Origin: Gammaproteobacteria bacterium
GTDB lineage: Bacteria; Pseudomonadota; Gammaproteobacteria; HTCC5015
Length of the DNA stretch: 64,000 nucleotides
Direction: 5' to 3'
Assembly (NCBI GenBank): GCA_016928055.1
Contig: JAFGLM010000012.1
Coordinates: forward strand, 20,336-84,335
Shown here: positions 37,457-46,363 of the stretch, piece after piece
How positions within the stretch are numbered: the stretch's first letter is position 1
Layout of the letters: each line of letters begins with the position of its first letter
The notes under the pieces: generated by a model
Told to the model about the DNA's origin: nothing
What the model saw: only the letters and a program-made list of their open reading frames with translations
The model's database searches: none
Position numbers and translations under genes: made by a program

Positions 37457-38527
37457 TTAAATTTTGGTTTCCAGATAATGAATCGGATCACAGTTACGCA
37501 GTTTTTCGGCGGCTTGTTCCGGTGTTATGTCGCGTTGCGGCTCGGCAAGCATTTCGAAACCGACCATGTGTTTTTTAATCGTGGCGCTGCGCAATAACGG
37601 CGGGTAGAAATGCGCGTGCAGTTGCCAGTGATGGTTGGTTTCTTTGTTAAATGGTTGGCCGTGCCAACCCATAGAATAAGGAAAGCTGCATTGAAACAGA
37701 TTATCGTAGCGACTGGTGATTTTTTTAAGAATTAAAGCCAGATCGGATTTTTGCGCGGCACTTAAATCGTCCAGATGTCTGGCGGGATTGATTGGAACCA
37801 GCAGGAGTTCAAATGGCCAGATGGCCCAATAGGGAACCAGTGCAACCCATTCATTACTCTTTTCAATAATACGCTGGTCAAGTTCGATTTCGGTTTTGAC
37901 GTAGTCAAGCAACAAGTTGGATCGATATTGATTATGGTATTGCAGCAGGTTTTGTTCTTCTTTCTGCGCTTCTGTCGGTAACTGATCCATCGCCCAAATC
38001 TGACCATGTGGATGCGGATTCGAGCATCCCATTACCGAACCCTTGTTTTCAAAAATCTGTACCCACTGATATGTCGCCGACAATTCGATTAATTGTTGCG
38101 ACCAGCAATCCACCAGCTGATTTATAGAATCTACCGACATTTGCGGCAGTGTTCGACTGTGATGAGGCGAATAACAGATTACGCGAGAAGTCCCGCGAAC
38201 CGGCTGGTTAAGTAACAGCGAATGCGGAGTACGACTTTGAATTCGTTCTTCTTCCTGTAAGGCGGCAAAATCGTTGGTAAAAACAAAGGGTCCATCATAA
38301 ACAGGATTCCGCTCACCGTTAACACGTTGATTACCCGGGCATAGATAACAACCTGCATCATGCATAACTTCAGCAGGCCGGGCGGAATCTTCCTGCTGCC
38401 CCTGCCATGGACGCGTGCTTCGATGCGGTGACACCAGCACCCATTCAGCCCTGAGTGGGTTGTAGCGACGATGGCTGTGTTCCTCAGGATTAAATGACGC
38501 AGCGCTAGTTTTTTTGCTTTTGTTCAT
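37457..38527 (-). CDS. galT: Galactose-1-phosphate uridylyltransferase
   Basis: Leloir-pathway enzyme, 356 residues, HIT-superfamily. Active site SNPHPHGQIWA (HPH with nucleophilic His), metal-binding CYLCPGNQRVNG, the NKGSVMGCSNPHPH block, and C-terminal HWQLHAHFYPPLLRSA. First gene of galT-galK-symporter on the minus strand. galE and galM are not in the window. Confidence 0.96.
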   Translation of the reverse strand: MNKSKKTSAASFNPEEHSHRRYNPLRAEWVLVSPHRSTRPWQGQQEDSARPAEVMHDAGCYLCPGNQRVNGERNPVYDGPFVFTNDFAALQEEERIQSRTPHSLLLNQPVRGTSRVICYSPHHSRTLPQMSVDSINQLVDCWSQQLIELSATYQWVQIFENKGSVMGCSNPHPHGQIWAMDQLPTEAQKEEQNLLQYHNQYRSNLLLDYVKTEIELDQRIIEKSNEWVALVPYWAIWPFELLLVPINPARHLDDLSAAQKSDLALILKKITSRYDNLFQCSFPYSMGWHGQPFNKETNHHWQLHAHFYPPLLRSATIKKHMVGFEMLAEPQRDITPEQAAEKLRNCDPIHYLETKI

Positions 38528-38627
38528 ACAGGGTAGACGATATCTAAGAATTATCAGGATGGTTTAATTAGTAAGATATGGTCTTATGTACTATATCTCA
38601 AAAGAAATTCACTTAGTACCCTGAAAC

Positions 38628-38657
38628 AAAAAAGGCGTCTCTAGTGGACGCCTTTTT
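38628..38657 (-). terminator. Rho-independent terminator of rpoH
   Basis: AAAAAAGGCGTC (38628-38639), 7-nt loop, GACGCCTTTTT (38647-38657), 20 bp beyond the rpoH stop. On the minus strand the stem is followed by a T-run. It also insulates the galT promoter region. Confidence 0.9.
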
Positions 38658-38677
38658 AGACCTTAACAAATCCAAAT

Positions 38678-39556
<879 letters not shown>

Positions 39557-39580
39557 ATGAGTTTCCTCTAACGGCAACGG

Positions 39581-39609
39581 ATTATAGCAAAAAATTTCTG
39601 GATTTAGCA
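39581..39609 (-). promoter_or_regulatory. rpoH promoter
   Basis: Minus strand: -10 TATAAT (39581-39586), 17-bp spacer, -35 TGCTAA (39604-39609). The predicted start of transcription is around 39574, leaving a leader of about 18 nt with the ribosome site. The -35 hexamer is formed by the right arm (minus-strand sense) of the CIRCE element. Confidence 0.6.
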
Positions 39610-39630
39610 CTCGCGACGTTGGAGTGCTAA
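39604..39630. promoter_or_regulatory. CIRCE operator (HrcA binding site) at the rpoH promoter
   Basis: TTAGCACTC, 9-bp spacer, GAGTGCTAA: a perfect match to the CIRCE inverted repeat bound by the heat-shock repressor HrcA. It lies 48 bp upstream of the rpoH ATG and covers the -35 hexamer. The opposite-strand gene at 39811 is 180 bp away. CIRCE is normally found at groESL and dnaK operons. Confidence 0.93.
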
Positions 39631-39810
39631 CCAATACTGAAGTTCCATCCAGGTTGAGGCTCGTTCAGTAATATAGGGGAGGCAAATCGGTCTAAAATTT
39701 GCTAATAATACGCATCAATAGGTTAAAAGGGGTTGTGAAAGGTGTTTGCGCTCAATTTTGCGTAAATTCTGACCATTTTTGACAGGGAATTAACACAATA
39801 AGGCATATCG

Positions 39811-40218
39811 ATGATCATTCAGCAACAGCGTTTTCGCGTCGTTTTTGTAGGGGAAATCGATCCGAAAAAGGATCTGGAACAGGTTAAAGCCAAATTGGGC
39901 CAGCGTTTTAAGTTACCGCCTTCTATCCTGGGCCGTTTGTTCTTAGGCCGTCCGATTGTGGTTAAAAATAATGTTGATGCTGAAACCGCCTACCGCTATA
40001 AAACCGAAATTGATCTGTTGGGTGGGGTCAGCCGTATCGAACCGATACCCATTCGCAAAGATTATGACGAGAAGGGTTTTATCGAGCGTCGCAGGGGTGA
40101 TCGGCGCTTACGGCCTGAACGCCGTAAGGTCGCGCGCAGCGGGTCGATTCAGCCGGATCGAAGGAAAAAGGATCGTCGTCAATCGAATGGTAGCGGCAAG
40201 GTGGTTACAGAAAGCTAA
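39811..40218 (+). CDS. Small protein with an RNA/DNA-binding-like basic tail, unknown function
   Basis: 135 residues. Residues 1-~75 form a small alpha/beta domain (FRVVFVGEIDPKKDLEQVKAKLGQRFKL, LGRPIVVKNNVDAETAYRYKTEIDLLGG) that resembles the ~70-residue module found at the N-terminus of various proteobacterial proteins with other C-terminal domains. The tail has arginine-rich repeats (RRRGDRRLRPERR, PDRRKKDRR), suggesting nucleic-acid or membrane-phosphate contact. Plus strand, set between rpoH and ftsX, overlapping the ftsX stop by 4 bp tail-to-tail. No function is assigned. Confidence 0.75.
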   Translation: MIIQQQRFRVVFVGEIDPKKDLEQVKAKLGQRFKLPPSILGRLFLGRPIVVKNNVDAETAYRYKTEIDLLGGVSRIEPIPIRKDYDEKGFIERRRGDRRLRPERRKVARSGSIQPDRRKKDRRQSNGSGKVVTES

Positions 40219-41177
40219 CCCGGTTCGATGTCCCGCAAGTGGCGCCCAACTGCCAGCCAGGAGCCCAGATAGCCCAGTAATATGGCAATGGCGATCAGCA
40301 GAATACTGTTGCCAAATCCCAGATTGACTACGCGAAATCCGCTGTCGTAAAGACCGGCCAGCCGTTTGGCCGGGCCCTGTAAAAGGCTTAGCGCGGTGAC
40401 CACCAGCACACAGGCGGTCAGACCGCCAAACAGGCCGTACCAGAAGCCGGTATAGAGGAAGGGTCGCCGGATAAACGCGTTGGTTGCACCGATCAGTTTG
40501 TTCACCTGAATTTCACTGTGCCGGTTTTGAATATCCAGGCGAATGGTGTTGCCGATGACCAGTATCACCGCCAGTGCCAGCATTCCGGCGATCACAATCA
40601 ATCCCCGTTGTACCAGATTCATTATTGTATAAAGCCGCTTGACCCATTGCAGATCGAGCTGCACCAGTTCTACTTCCGGCCTGTTCGCCAGTTCCTCTAC
40701 CAGATTTTCTACTCTCTGCGGGTTCTCGGTATCGACCACCGGCGTCACCACAATGACCATCGGCAACGGGTTGCTATCCAGTGCGTCCAGCGCATCACCA
40801 AAACCGGACAGCGCCTTAAACTCTTCCAGCGCTGCATCCTTGTCGATAACTCGCACTTTCTCGATTTGTGGAGTGGTGTTGAGCTGTTTGGCGAATTTTT
40901 CCGCCTGGCTCAAGCTGACATTGTTGTGCAGGTAAAGGGAGATGCGGGCGGCGCCGTCCCAGCCGCCGCTCAGCTGTTGCAGGTTCTGCAGCAAGGTGTA
41001 AAAGCCGGCAGGCAGTGCCAGCGCGATACCGATAACCGAGGCCGTCATCAGGCTGGCAAAAGGTGCCCGCCAGATGCGTCCCAGGCTGGAGAAAAACACA
41101 TGCAGGTGATTAATGCCATACGCCTGTATACGCGTCCGCAGTTGCGGTTTGCCTGTTTGTTGCTGTGCTTCAGCCAT
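40215..41177 (-). CDS. ftsX: Cell division ABC transporter permease FtsX
   Basis: Inner-membrane partner of FtsE that couples septal ring and peptidoglycan hydrolase activation. ~320 residues, four membrane helices with a large periplasmic loop between the first two (WDGAARISLYLHNNVSLSQAEKFAKQL...), and the FtsX-type IQNRHSEIQVNKLIGATNAFIRRPFLYTG motif. ATG at 41177 overlaps the ftsE stop (ATGGCTGA). Confidence 0.95.
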   Translation of the reverse strand: MAEAQQQTGKPQLRTRIQAYGINHLHVFFSSLGRIWRAPFASLMTASVIGIALALPAGFYTLLQNLQQLSGGWDGAARISLYLHNNVSLSQAEKFAKQLNTTPQIEKVRVIDKDAALEEFKALSGFGDALDALDSNPLPMVIVVTPVVDTENPQRVENLVEELANRPEVELVQLDLQWVKRLYTIMNLVQRGLIVIAGMLALAVILVIGNTIRLDIQNRHSEIQVNKLIGATNAFIRRPFLYTGFWYGLFGGLTACVLVVTALSLLQGPAKRLAGLYDSGFRVVNLGFGNSILLIAIAILLGYLGSWLAVGRHLRDIEPG

Positions 41178-41853
41178 AATGACGCCCTTCGGCAAAGCCG
41201 TTATAGGCCAGGCAGCCGTTCTTTAAGGTCAATTTGGGATAGGGCAGTGTGTTGATCAAATCGATGTCATGGGTCGCCACCAGCACCGTGACACCGACCT
41301 GATTAAAGGCCTGAAACAGCGCCATGATTTCACGCGATAACTCCGGATCGAGATTGCCGGTGGGTTCATCCGCCAGCAACAGGGCAGGTTTATTAACCAC
41401 GGCACGAGCGATGCCCACGCGTTGCTGTTCACCGCCCGAGAGGGTGATCGGATAGGCGCGTTCTTTATGCAGCAGGCTGACTTTATCCAGAGCCGCGCGA
41501 ACCCGGCGGCCGATTTCACGATGACGATAGCCGGCGATCACCAGAGGCAGCGCGACATTATCGAATACCGTGCGGTCATACAGCAGTTGATGATCCTGAA
41601 AAATGACGCCAATCTGGCGGCGCAGATAGGGTATGCGCCAGCGCGCAATCCGTGAAACATTAACGCCGTTAACAATAAGCTGGCCACGGGTGCTTTTTTC
41701 GATAACGGTGATCAGTTTTAAGAAGGTGCTCTTGCCGGCGCCGGAATGCCCGGTCAGAAAAGCCATGCTGCCGGTCGGCATTTTAAAGGTGATATTGGCC
41801 AGTGCTTCCTGGCCGCTGGGGTAACGTTTACAGATATTGGTAAATTGCAGCAT
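41170..41853 (-). CDS. ftsE: Cell division ATP-binding protein FtsE
   Basis: 227 residues, ABC ATPase. Walker [11 protein letters not shown]-loop [20 protein letters not shown], signature [14 protein letters not shown], Walker [16 protein letters not shown]-loop ATHD. Lies between ftsY and ftsX; 18 bp after ftsY. Confidence 0.97.
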   Translation of the reverse strand: MLQFTNICKRYPSGQEALANITFKMPTGSMAFLTGHSGAGKSTFLKLITVIEKSTRGQLIVNGVNVSRIARWRIPYLRRQIGVIFQDHQLLYDRTVFDNVALPLVIAGYRHREIGRRVRAALDKVSLLHKERAYPITLSGGEQQRVGIARAVVNKPALLLADEPTGNLDPELSREIMALFQAFNQVGVTVLVATHDIDLINTLPYPKLTLKNGCLAYNGFAEGRHYG

Positions 41854-41871
41854 CGGTTTGCTTGATCCCGG

Positions 41872-42816
41872 TTACTCGTCCGAAGCGAGTAATGCATCGA
41901 CAAAATCGTCGGCATTGAATGGTTTCAGATCGTCAATGCCTTCGCCAACACCGATATAACACACCGGCAGATTCAGTTCTTCCTTAATTGCAAAAATAAT
42001 TCCCCCTTTGGCGGTGCCGTCCAGCTTGGTGATCACCAGACCGGTTAAACCGATCGCCTGGTGGAACTGTCTGGCCTGCTGCAAGGCATTTTGTCCGGTG
42101 GTGGCATCCAGCACCAGCCAGGTTTCCTGCGGTGCCTGCGGATCGAGCTTGGTCAACACTCGCTTAACCTTTTTGAGTTCTTCCATCAGATTGCTTTGTG
42201 TATGTAAACGACCGGCGGTATCGGCCAGCAGTATTTCAATACCCCTGGCCTGGGCCGATTGCAGCGCATCGAAAATCACCGCCGCGCTGTCGGCTCCGTT
42301 ACCCTGTGCAACCACCGGGACCTTATTTCGTGCTCCCCAGGTTTGTAACTGTTCAACCGCAGCCGCGCGAAAAGTATCGCCGGCGGCCAGCAGGACCGAG
42401 TGGCCGAGCTGTTGATAATGTCGGGCCAGTTTACCGATGGTGGTGGTCTTGCCACTGCCGTTTACACCGACGACCAGAATGGCATGGGGTTTTTTGACCA
42501 GACTGAGTGGCTCTGGGTTTTGCAGCCGTTGCCGGAGCAAATCCCGTAAGGCGGTCAGCAGAGATAATGGTGAATCGATATCACCAAAACCGATATGTTT
42601 GCGTAAGGCATCCAGCACAGTATCGGTTGTTTCAATACCCATATCCGCCATCAACAGGCGGGTTTCCAGCTCTTCCAATAATTCTGCATCGATCTGCTTG
42701 CGTCCGGTAAACAGGTCGGACAGATTGCTCGTCAGAATCGCGCGTGTTTTACGCAAGCCGTTGAGCAAGCTGTTTGATGTGTTTGAAACGGGTTTCTGCT
42801 TGCTGAAAAAGCTCAT
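41872..42816 (-). CDS. ftsY: Signal recognition particle receptor FtsY
   Basis: SRP-receptor GTPase for co-translational membrane targeting. 314 residues, just the NG domains with a short N-terminus, lacking the long acidic A-domain of E. coli FtsY (497 residues). GTPase motifs: GVNGSGKTTTIGKLA (G1), DTFRAAAVEQL (G2), DTAGRLHTQSNLM (G3), TKLDGTAKGG (G4), and GVGEGIDDLKPF at the end. First gene of ftsYEX on the minus strand, divergent from rsmD. Confidence 0.97.
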   Translation of the reverse strand: MSFFSKQKPVSNTSNSLLNGLRKTRAILTSNLSDLFTGRKQIDAELLEELETRLLMADMGIETTDTVLDALRKHIGFGDIDSPLSLLTALRDLLRQRLQNPEPLSLVKKPHAILVVGVNGSGKTTTIGKLARHYQQLGHSVLLAAGDTFRAAAVEQLQTWGARNKVPVVAQGNGADSAAVIFDALQSAQARGIEILLADTAGRLHTQSNLMEELKKVKRVLTKLDPQAPQETWLVLDATTGQNALQQARQFHQAIGLTGLVITKLDGTAKGGIIFAIKEELNLPVCYIGVGEGIDDLKPFNADDFVDALLASDE

Positions 42817-42999
42817 AAATTCGTTGTGTGCCGGCCTGGTCGCAATTTACTCAAGTCTGATCATCCACGCTATAAGTGGACAATCGGCTGCTATCGGAGT
42901 CGCAGTATCGTATCATCTGTGCCTCATATCGGTAAGCTTGCTGTACAACCGAAAATATTTATCGCGTTTATCGTTCGTCGAATATCTGAAAGGTAGATT

Positions 43000-43566
43000 T
43001 TGGCCGGAAACTCAAAACATCATGTTCGTATTATCGCCGGGCAGTGGCGTGGCCGAAAACTGCCGGTGTTGGATGCGGATAACCTGCGTCCCAGCAAAGA
43101 TATGGTGCGTGAGACTTTGTTTAACTGGTTGCAGCCGTTGATACCGGGCAGCGTTTGCCTGGATATGTTTGCCGGTAGTGGTGCGCTGGGATTTGAAGCT
43201 GCGTCACGCGATGCGGCAAAAGTCATTATGCTGGAAAAATCGCGGTCGATTGCTGACAATCTGGAACATAGCAAAGCAACTTTACAGGCCGATCAGGTTG
43301 AAGTACGGCTGATGGATGCGATGCACTACCTGCAGGGCAGCCATGAAATCTTTGATATTGTTTTCCTCGACCCCCCGTTTGCCAGTGGTTTACTGGAACC
43401 TGCCTGCCAGCAGCTGGCCGCCGGCAACTGCCTGCATCCCGGCAGCCGGATTTATCTGGAGGCAGCGCGCAGGGAAGGATTGCCGCTCTTACCGTCTGAC
43501 TGGCGCTGGTTGCGTGAAAAATGTTCTGGTGATGTGGTATTTGGCTTGGCCGGGATTACAAACTAA
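43000..43566 (+). CDS. rsmD: 16S rRNA (guanine-966-N2)-methyltransferase
   Basis: 188 residues. RIIAGQWRGRKLPV and LRPSKDMVRETLFNWL at the N-terminus, SAM motif I CLDMFAGSGALGFEAASR, and catalytic motif VFLDPPFASGL (DPPF). TTG start at 43000 with AAAGGTAG in front; no suitable ATG in this frame. Divergent from ftsY, its usual neighbour, and 27 bp before coaD. Confidence 0.96.
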   Translation: MAGNSKHHVRIIAGQWRGRKLPVLDADNLRPSKDMVRETLFNWLQPLIPGSVCLDMFAGSGALGFEAASRDAAKVIMLEKSRSIADNLEHSKATLQADQVEVRLMDAMHYLQGSHEIFDIVFLDPPFASGLLEPACQQLAAGNCLHPGSRIYLEAARREGLPLLPSDWRWLREKCSGDVVFGLAGITN

Positions 43567-43593
43567 TATTGGCTTGTGGATTAAAGGAGCGTC

Positions 43594-44079
43594 ATGATCA
43601 CTGCAATCTATCCAGGTACGTTCGACCCGATTACCAACGGGCATACTGACGTCGTACGCAGGGCGGCAAAATTATTTAGCCGCGTTATTGTCGCCGTTGC
43701 GTCGACACCGATGAAACAAACCCTGTTCAATTTACCGGAACGTATTGAACTGGTGCAGCAGGTGCTGGCCGATTTTCCATCTGTCGAGGTGGTTGGTTTT
43801 GGTAACTTGATGGTGGATTTTGCCAAATCCAGGGATGCACAAGTGATCATACGCGGACTTCGCGCGGTATCCGATTTTGAATACGAAGTTCAATTGGCGG
43901 GTATGAATCGCAGCATGCAAGCGGATATCGAAACGGTTTATTTAAGTCCCGATTTAGCCTATACCTTCCTGTCCTCAACACTGCTTAAAGACATCGCTCA
44001 GCACGGTGGTGATGTTTCACCGTATACACATCCCATTGTGCACGCGGCGTTGGACAGAAAATTTAAATCAAAATGTTAA
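43594..44079 (+). CDS. coaD: Phosphopantetheine adenylyltransferase
   Basis: Fourth step of coenzyme A synthesis. 161 residues. Nucleotidyltransferase TFDPITNGHTDVVRRA (TxGH), VIIRGLRAVSDFEYEVQLAGMN, and the LAYTFLSSTLLKDIAQHGGDVS segment equivalent to the ISSSxVKE motif. AAAGGAG ribosome site. Its stop overlaps the ggt start (ATGTTAA). Confidence 0.98.
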   Translation: MITAIYPGTFDPITNGHTDVVRRAAKLFSRVIVAVASTPMKQTLFNLPERIELVQQVLADFPSVEVVGFGNLMVDFAKSRDAQVIIRGLRAVSDFEYEVQLAGMNRSMQADIETVYLSPDLAYTFLSSTLLKDIAQHGGDVSPYTHPIVHAALDRKFKSKC

Positions 44080-45800
44080 TCCGCAAAGCATCGGCTATTG
44101 CTTTAAGTATATTGCTGTTGTGTATAGGCAGCACACGAGCTGAGCAGGCCCCCGGACAGGCTGCTATTGCCAGTGCGCATCCACTCGCAACCCGGGCCGG
44201 ACACGAAATTTTGGCCGCCGGCGGCAATGCATTTGATGCAGCGGTGGCGGTTGCTTCGACACTGGCGGTTGTTGAACCGTATGCGTCCGGCGTCGGGGGC
44301 GGCGCTTTTTTTCTCCTGCACCGGGCTAAAGATAATTATGATGTCATGCTGGATGCGCGTGAGACAGCACCGCTGGCTGCAACACGCGATATGTTTTTGA
44401 ACAAGGAGGGCGAAGCGATTGAATCGTTTTCGCGTGATGGCGCGTTGGCGGCCGCTATTCCAGGCTGGCCGTTAGCACTGGAGGTATTGGCGAAAGAGTA
44501 TGGACGCAAGTCATTAAAAGATTCGATGGCTGCATCGATTCAACATGCCCGCCAGGGTTTTGCAACCGGCGAACGTTACAGCAAAATGGTCGGCTGGCGT
44601 GAAGAAATACTGAAACGTAATCCGGCAGCAACCAGTATTTTTTTACAAAACGGAACGGCGCCTGCGCCCGGTTTTAAACTAATACAAAAAGATCTGGCCA
44701 ATACACTGGAGTTGATAGCCAACAAAGGCGCGATTGCGTTTTATCGTGGTGGTCTGGCCGAGCGTATGGTGAACGAAGTCAATAGTACGGGCGGAATCTG
44801 GAGCAAAAAGGATTTAGCGAATTACAGGATATTGCAGCGTAAGCCGATTAAGGCAAAGTATAAGGATATGCAAATCACAGTTGCTTCTTTGCCTTCTTCA
44901 GGCGGCATCGTGCTGGTTGATTCTTTGAACATGCTGGGCAATTTTGATTTAACTGCCGCTGGTGAAGTTGATCGAATTCATCTTGTAACAGAAGTTTTGC
45001 GGCGAGCTTATCGAGATCGTGCTGAATTTCTCGGCGATTCGGATTTTGTATTTGTGCCGGTCAAACAGTTATTACATCCATACTATGCGGCGGGGCAGGC
45101 AGCCGGTATTCGACTCGATAAAGCCACTCCCAGCGATATGTTTGCCGGTGTGCCTGAAACTGCGATAGGCGCAGATACCACACATTTTTCAATCATCGAT
45201 AAGGAAGGTAATCGTGTTTCCGCTACTTTATCGATAAACTTTCCTTTCGGTTCCGGGTTTGTTGTAGCGGATACCGGTATCGTTTTGAATAATGAGATGG
45301 ATGATTTTGCCGCCAAGGCCGGTGTGCCGAATGGTTATGGGCTGATTGCCGGTCGCGATAATCCCAATGCGGTGTTTCCGGGCAAGCGCATGTTATCGAG
45401 CATGACCCCCACTTTTTTAGAAACCGATAACCGTTTGGCAGTGTTGGGAACTCCAGGCGGCAGTCGTATCATCAGTATGGTTTTGCTGGCTACGCTTGAT
45501 TTTTATAACGGTGCCGATGCCAATACGATAGTCAGCAAGCCGCGCTTTCACCATCAGTTTCTGCCTGATCAAATCATTTATGAAAAAGACGCGTTTAACC
45601 AGGACACAAAACTGGAATTACAGTTACGCGGCCACCGGTTGGCTGAAAGTTCACGCCATTATGGCAATATGCAAGTGGTTATCTGGGATAAACGCAAAAA
45701 CGCCTTGTCAGCAGCCTCCGATCCGCGTGGCGAAGGATTAGCAGTAGTACTGGATCCCGCGATCAAGTCGCGGGATGACGAGCCGCGATCAAGTAAATAA
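44073..45800 (+). CDS. ggt: Gamma-glutamyltranspeptidase
   Basis: Periplasmic Ntn-hydrolase that cleaves glutathione gamma-glutamyl bonds after autoprocessing. 575 residues: a signal peptide (to about ALSILLLCIGSTRA), large subunit with SGVGGGAFFLLH and LDARETAP, and the catalytic Thr in GADTTHFSIIDKEGNRVSATLSINFPFGSG where self-cleavage occurs. The small subunit reaches SAASDPRGEGLAV, where the family usually ends. The final ~18 residues (VLDPAIKSRDDEPRSSK) and the stop are encoded by an inserted palindromic repeat. Confidence 0.95.
   Translation: MLIRKASAIALSILLLCIGSTRAEQAPGQAAIASAHPLATRAGHEILAAGGNAFDAAVAVASTLAVVEPYASGVGGGAFFLLHRAKDNYDVMLDARETAPLAATRDMFLNKEGEAIESFSRDGALAAAIPGWPLALEVLAKEYGRKSLKDSMAASIQHARQGFATGERYSKMVGWREEILKRNPAATSIFLQNGTAPAPGFKLIQKDLANTLELIANKGAIAFYRGGLAERMVNEVNSTGGIWSKKDLANYRILQRKPIKAKYKDMQITVASLPSSGGIVLVDSLNMLGNFDLTAAGEVDRIHLVTEVLRRAYRDRAEFLGDSDFVFVPVKQLLHPYYAAGQAAGIRLDKATPSDMFAGVPETAIGADTTHFSIIDKEGNRVSATLSINFPFGSGFVVADTGIVLNNEMDDFAAKAGVPNGYGLIAGRDNPNAVFPGKRMLSSMTPTFLETDNRLAVLGTPGGSRIISMVLLATLDFYNGADANTIVSKPRFHHQFLPDQIIYEKDAFNQDTKLELQLRGHRLAESSRHYGNMQVVIWDKRKNALSAASDPRGEGLAVVLDPAIKSRDDEPRSSK
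45750..45780 (+). repeat. 31-bp palindromic repeat, copy A (inside the ggt 3' end)
   Basis: Begins CTGGATCCCGCGATCAAG and ends GTCGCGGGATGACG; CCCGCGA and TCGCGGG pair as a hairpin. Same orientation as copy C, inverted relative to copy B, all three identical over 31 bp. It encodes the last residues of Ggt. Confidence 0.9.
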
Positions 45801-45842
45801 TGAACGTACTAATGCTGTGCAGAGTCCCTCTGCAAAAGATTC
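45790..45842 (+). repeat. 53-bp direct repeat, left copy
   Basis: Sequence containing AAATAATGAACGTACTAATG and a GCAGAGTCCCTCTGC hairpin. It recurs at 46455-46507 with about seven substitutions. The two copies bracket the GIY-YIG unit and its inverted repeats. Confidence 0.85.
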
Positions 45843-46006
45843 CTCTCGACTTTGGCTTCCTGCACCATTTATCCATAGGGTCTGGAAAGAGAGGTGTTGC
45901 GAAAGATTTGGCGGTGTTGGGGTGATCAAATTTTTAAAAAGATAAATCAAAAACACGACCGGAAATGCCACGTACAATTAAAAACACGCAAATAAAACCG
46001 CTCAAC
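45843..46006. other. Gene-free stretch left of the GIY-YIG unit
   Basis: 164 bp with no supported coding sequence, between the left direct repeat and inverted repeat B. It is AT-rich towards the right end. A few runs look like decayed coding or repeat DNA, but no family was recognised. Confidence 0.5.
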
Positions 46007-46037
46007 CGTCATCCCGCGACTTGATCGCGGGATCCAG
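46007..46037 (-). repeat. 31-bp palindromic repeat, copy B (inverted)
   Basis: Exact reverse complement of copies A and C; begins CGTCATCCCGCGACTTGATC. It forms the left end of the GIY-YIG unit, 11 bp before the gene's ATG. Confidence 0.9.
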
Positions 46038-46048
46038 GATACCGGGAA

Positions 46049-46363
46049 ATGGATAGGGAATTTTATGTTTATATTTTAGCTAGCAGAAAGAATGGCACGC
46101 TGTATATTGGTGTTACATCCAACCTGATAAAAAGAATATGGGAACATAAAAATAATCAAGCTGATGGTTTTACAAAAAAATATCAAGTGCATCAACTTGT
46201 GTACTACGAACGACATGAAAGTGCAGAATCGGCAATTCACAGAGAGAAACGTCTCAAGGAATGGCAACGGCAATGGAAAATCGAATTGATAGAGGCGGGG
46301 AATCCAGACTGGCGTGATCTTTACTCGTATATTACTGGATCCCGCGATCAAGTCGCGGGATGA
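46049..46363 (+). CDS. GIY-YIG family nuclease (small stand-alone domain)
   Basis: 104 residues, a single GIY-YIG domain. YVYILASRKNGTLYIGVTSNL holds the YVYIL and LYIGVT core strands, followed by Arg in IKRIWEHKNN, the metal-binding Glu region in YERHESAESAIHREKRLKEWQR, and RWK-like helix QRQWKIELIEAGNPDW. The last ~10 residues (ITGSRDQVAG) and the stop are encoded by inverted repeat C, so the gene ends inside the repeat. Similar stand-alone proteins are widespread; DNA target and biological role are unknown. Start ATG 11 bp after repeat B, weak GGGA ribosome site. Confidence 0.88.
   Translation: MDREFYVYILASRKNGTLYIGVTSNLIKRIWEHKNNQADGFTKKYQVHQLVYYERHESAESAIHREKRLKEWQRQWKIELIEAGNPDWRDLYSYITGSRDQVAG

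Noticed and set aside
39557..39634. Longer N-terminus for RpoH
   Set aside because: Would run across the TATAAT box and the CIRCE element; the ATG at 39556 has GAGGAAAC and gives the normal length.
40518..41255. 245-codon open frame opposite ftsX/ftsE
   Set aside because: Antisense shadow of ftsX and the end of ftsE, with unusual His/Gln-rich content; no ribosome site or family.
42437..43141. 234-codon open frame across the ftsY-rsmD gap
   Set aside because: Antisense to ftsY then running over the divergent promoter and into rsmD in another frame; no domain.
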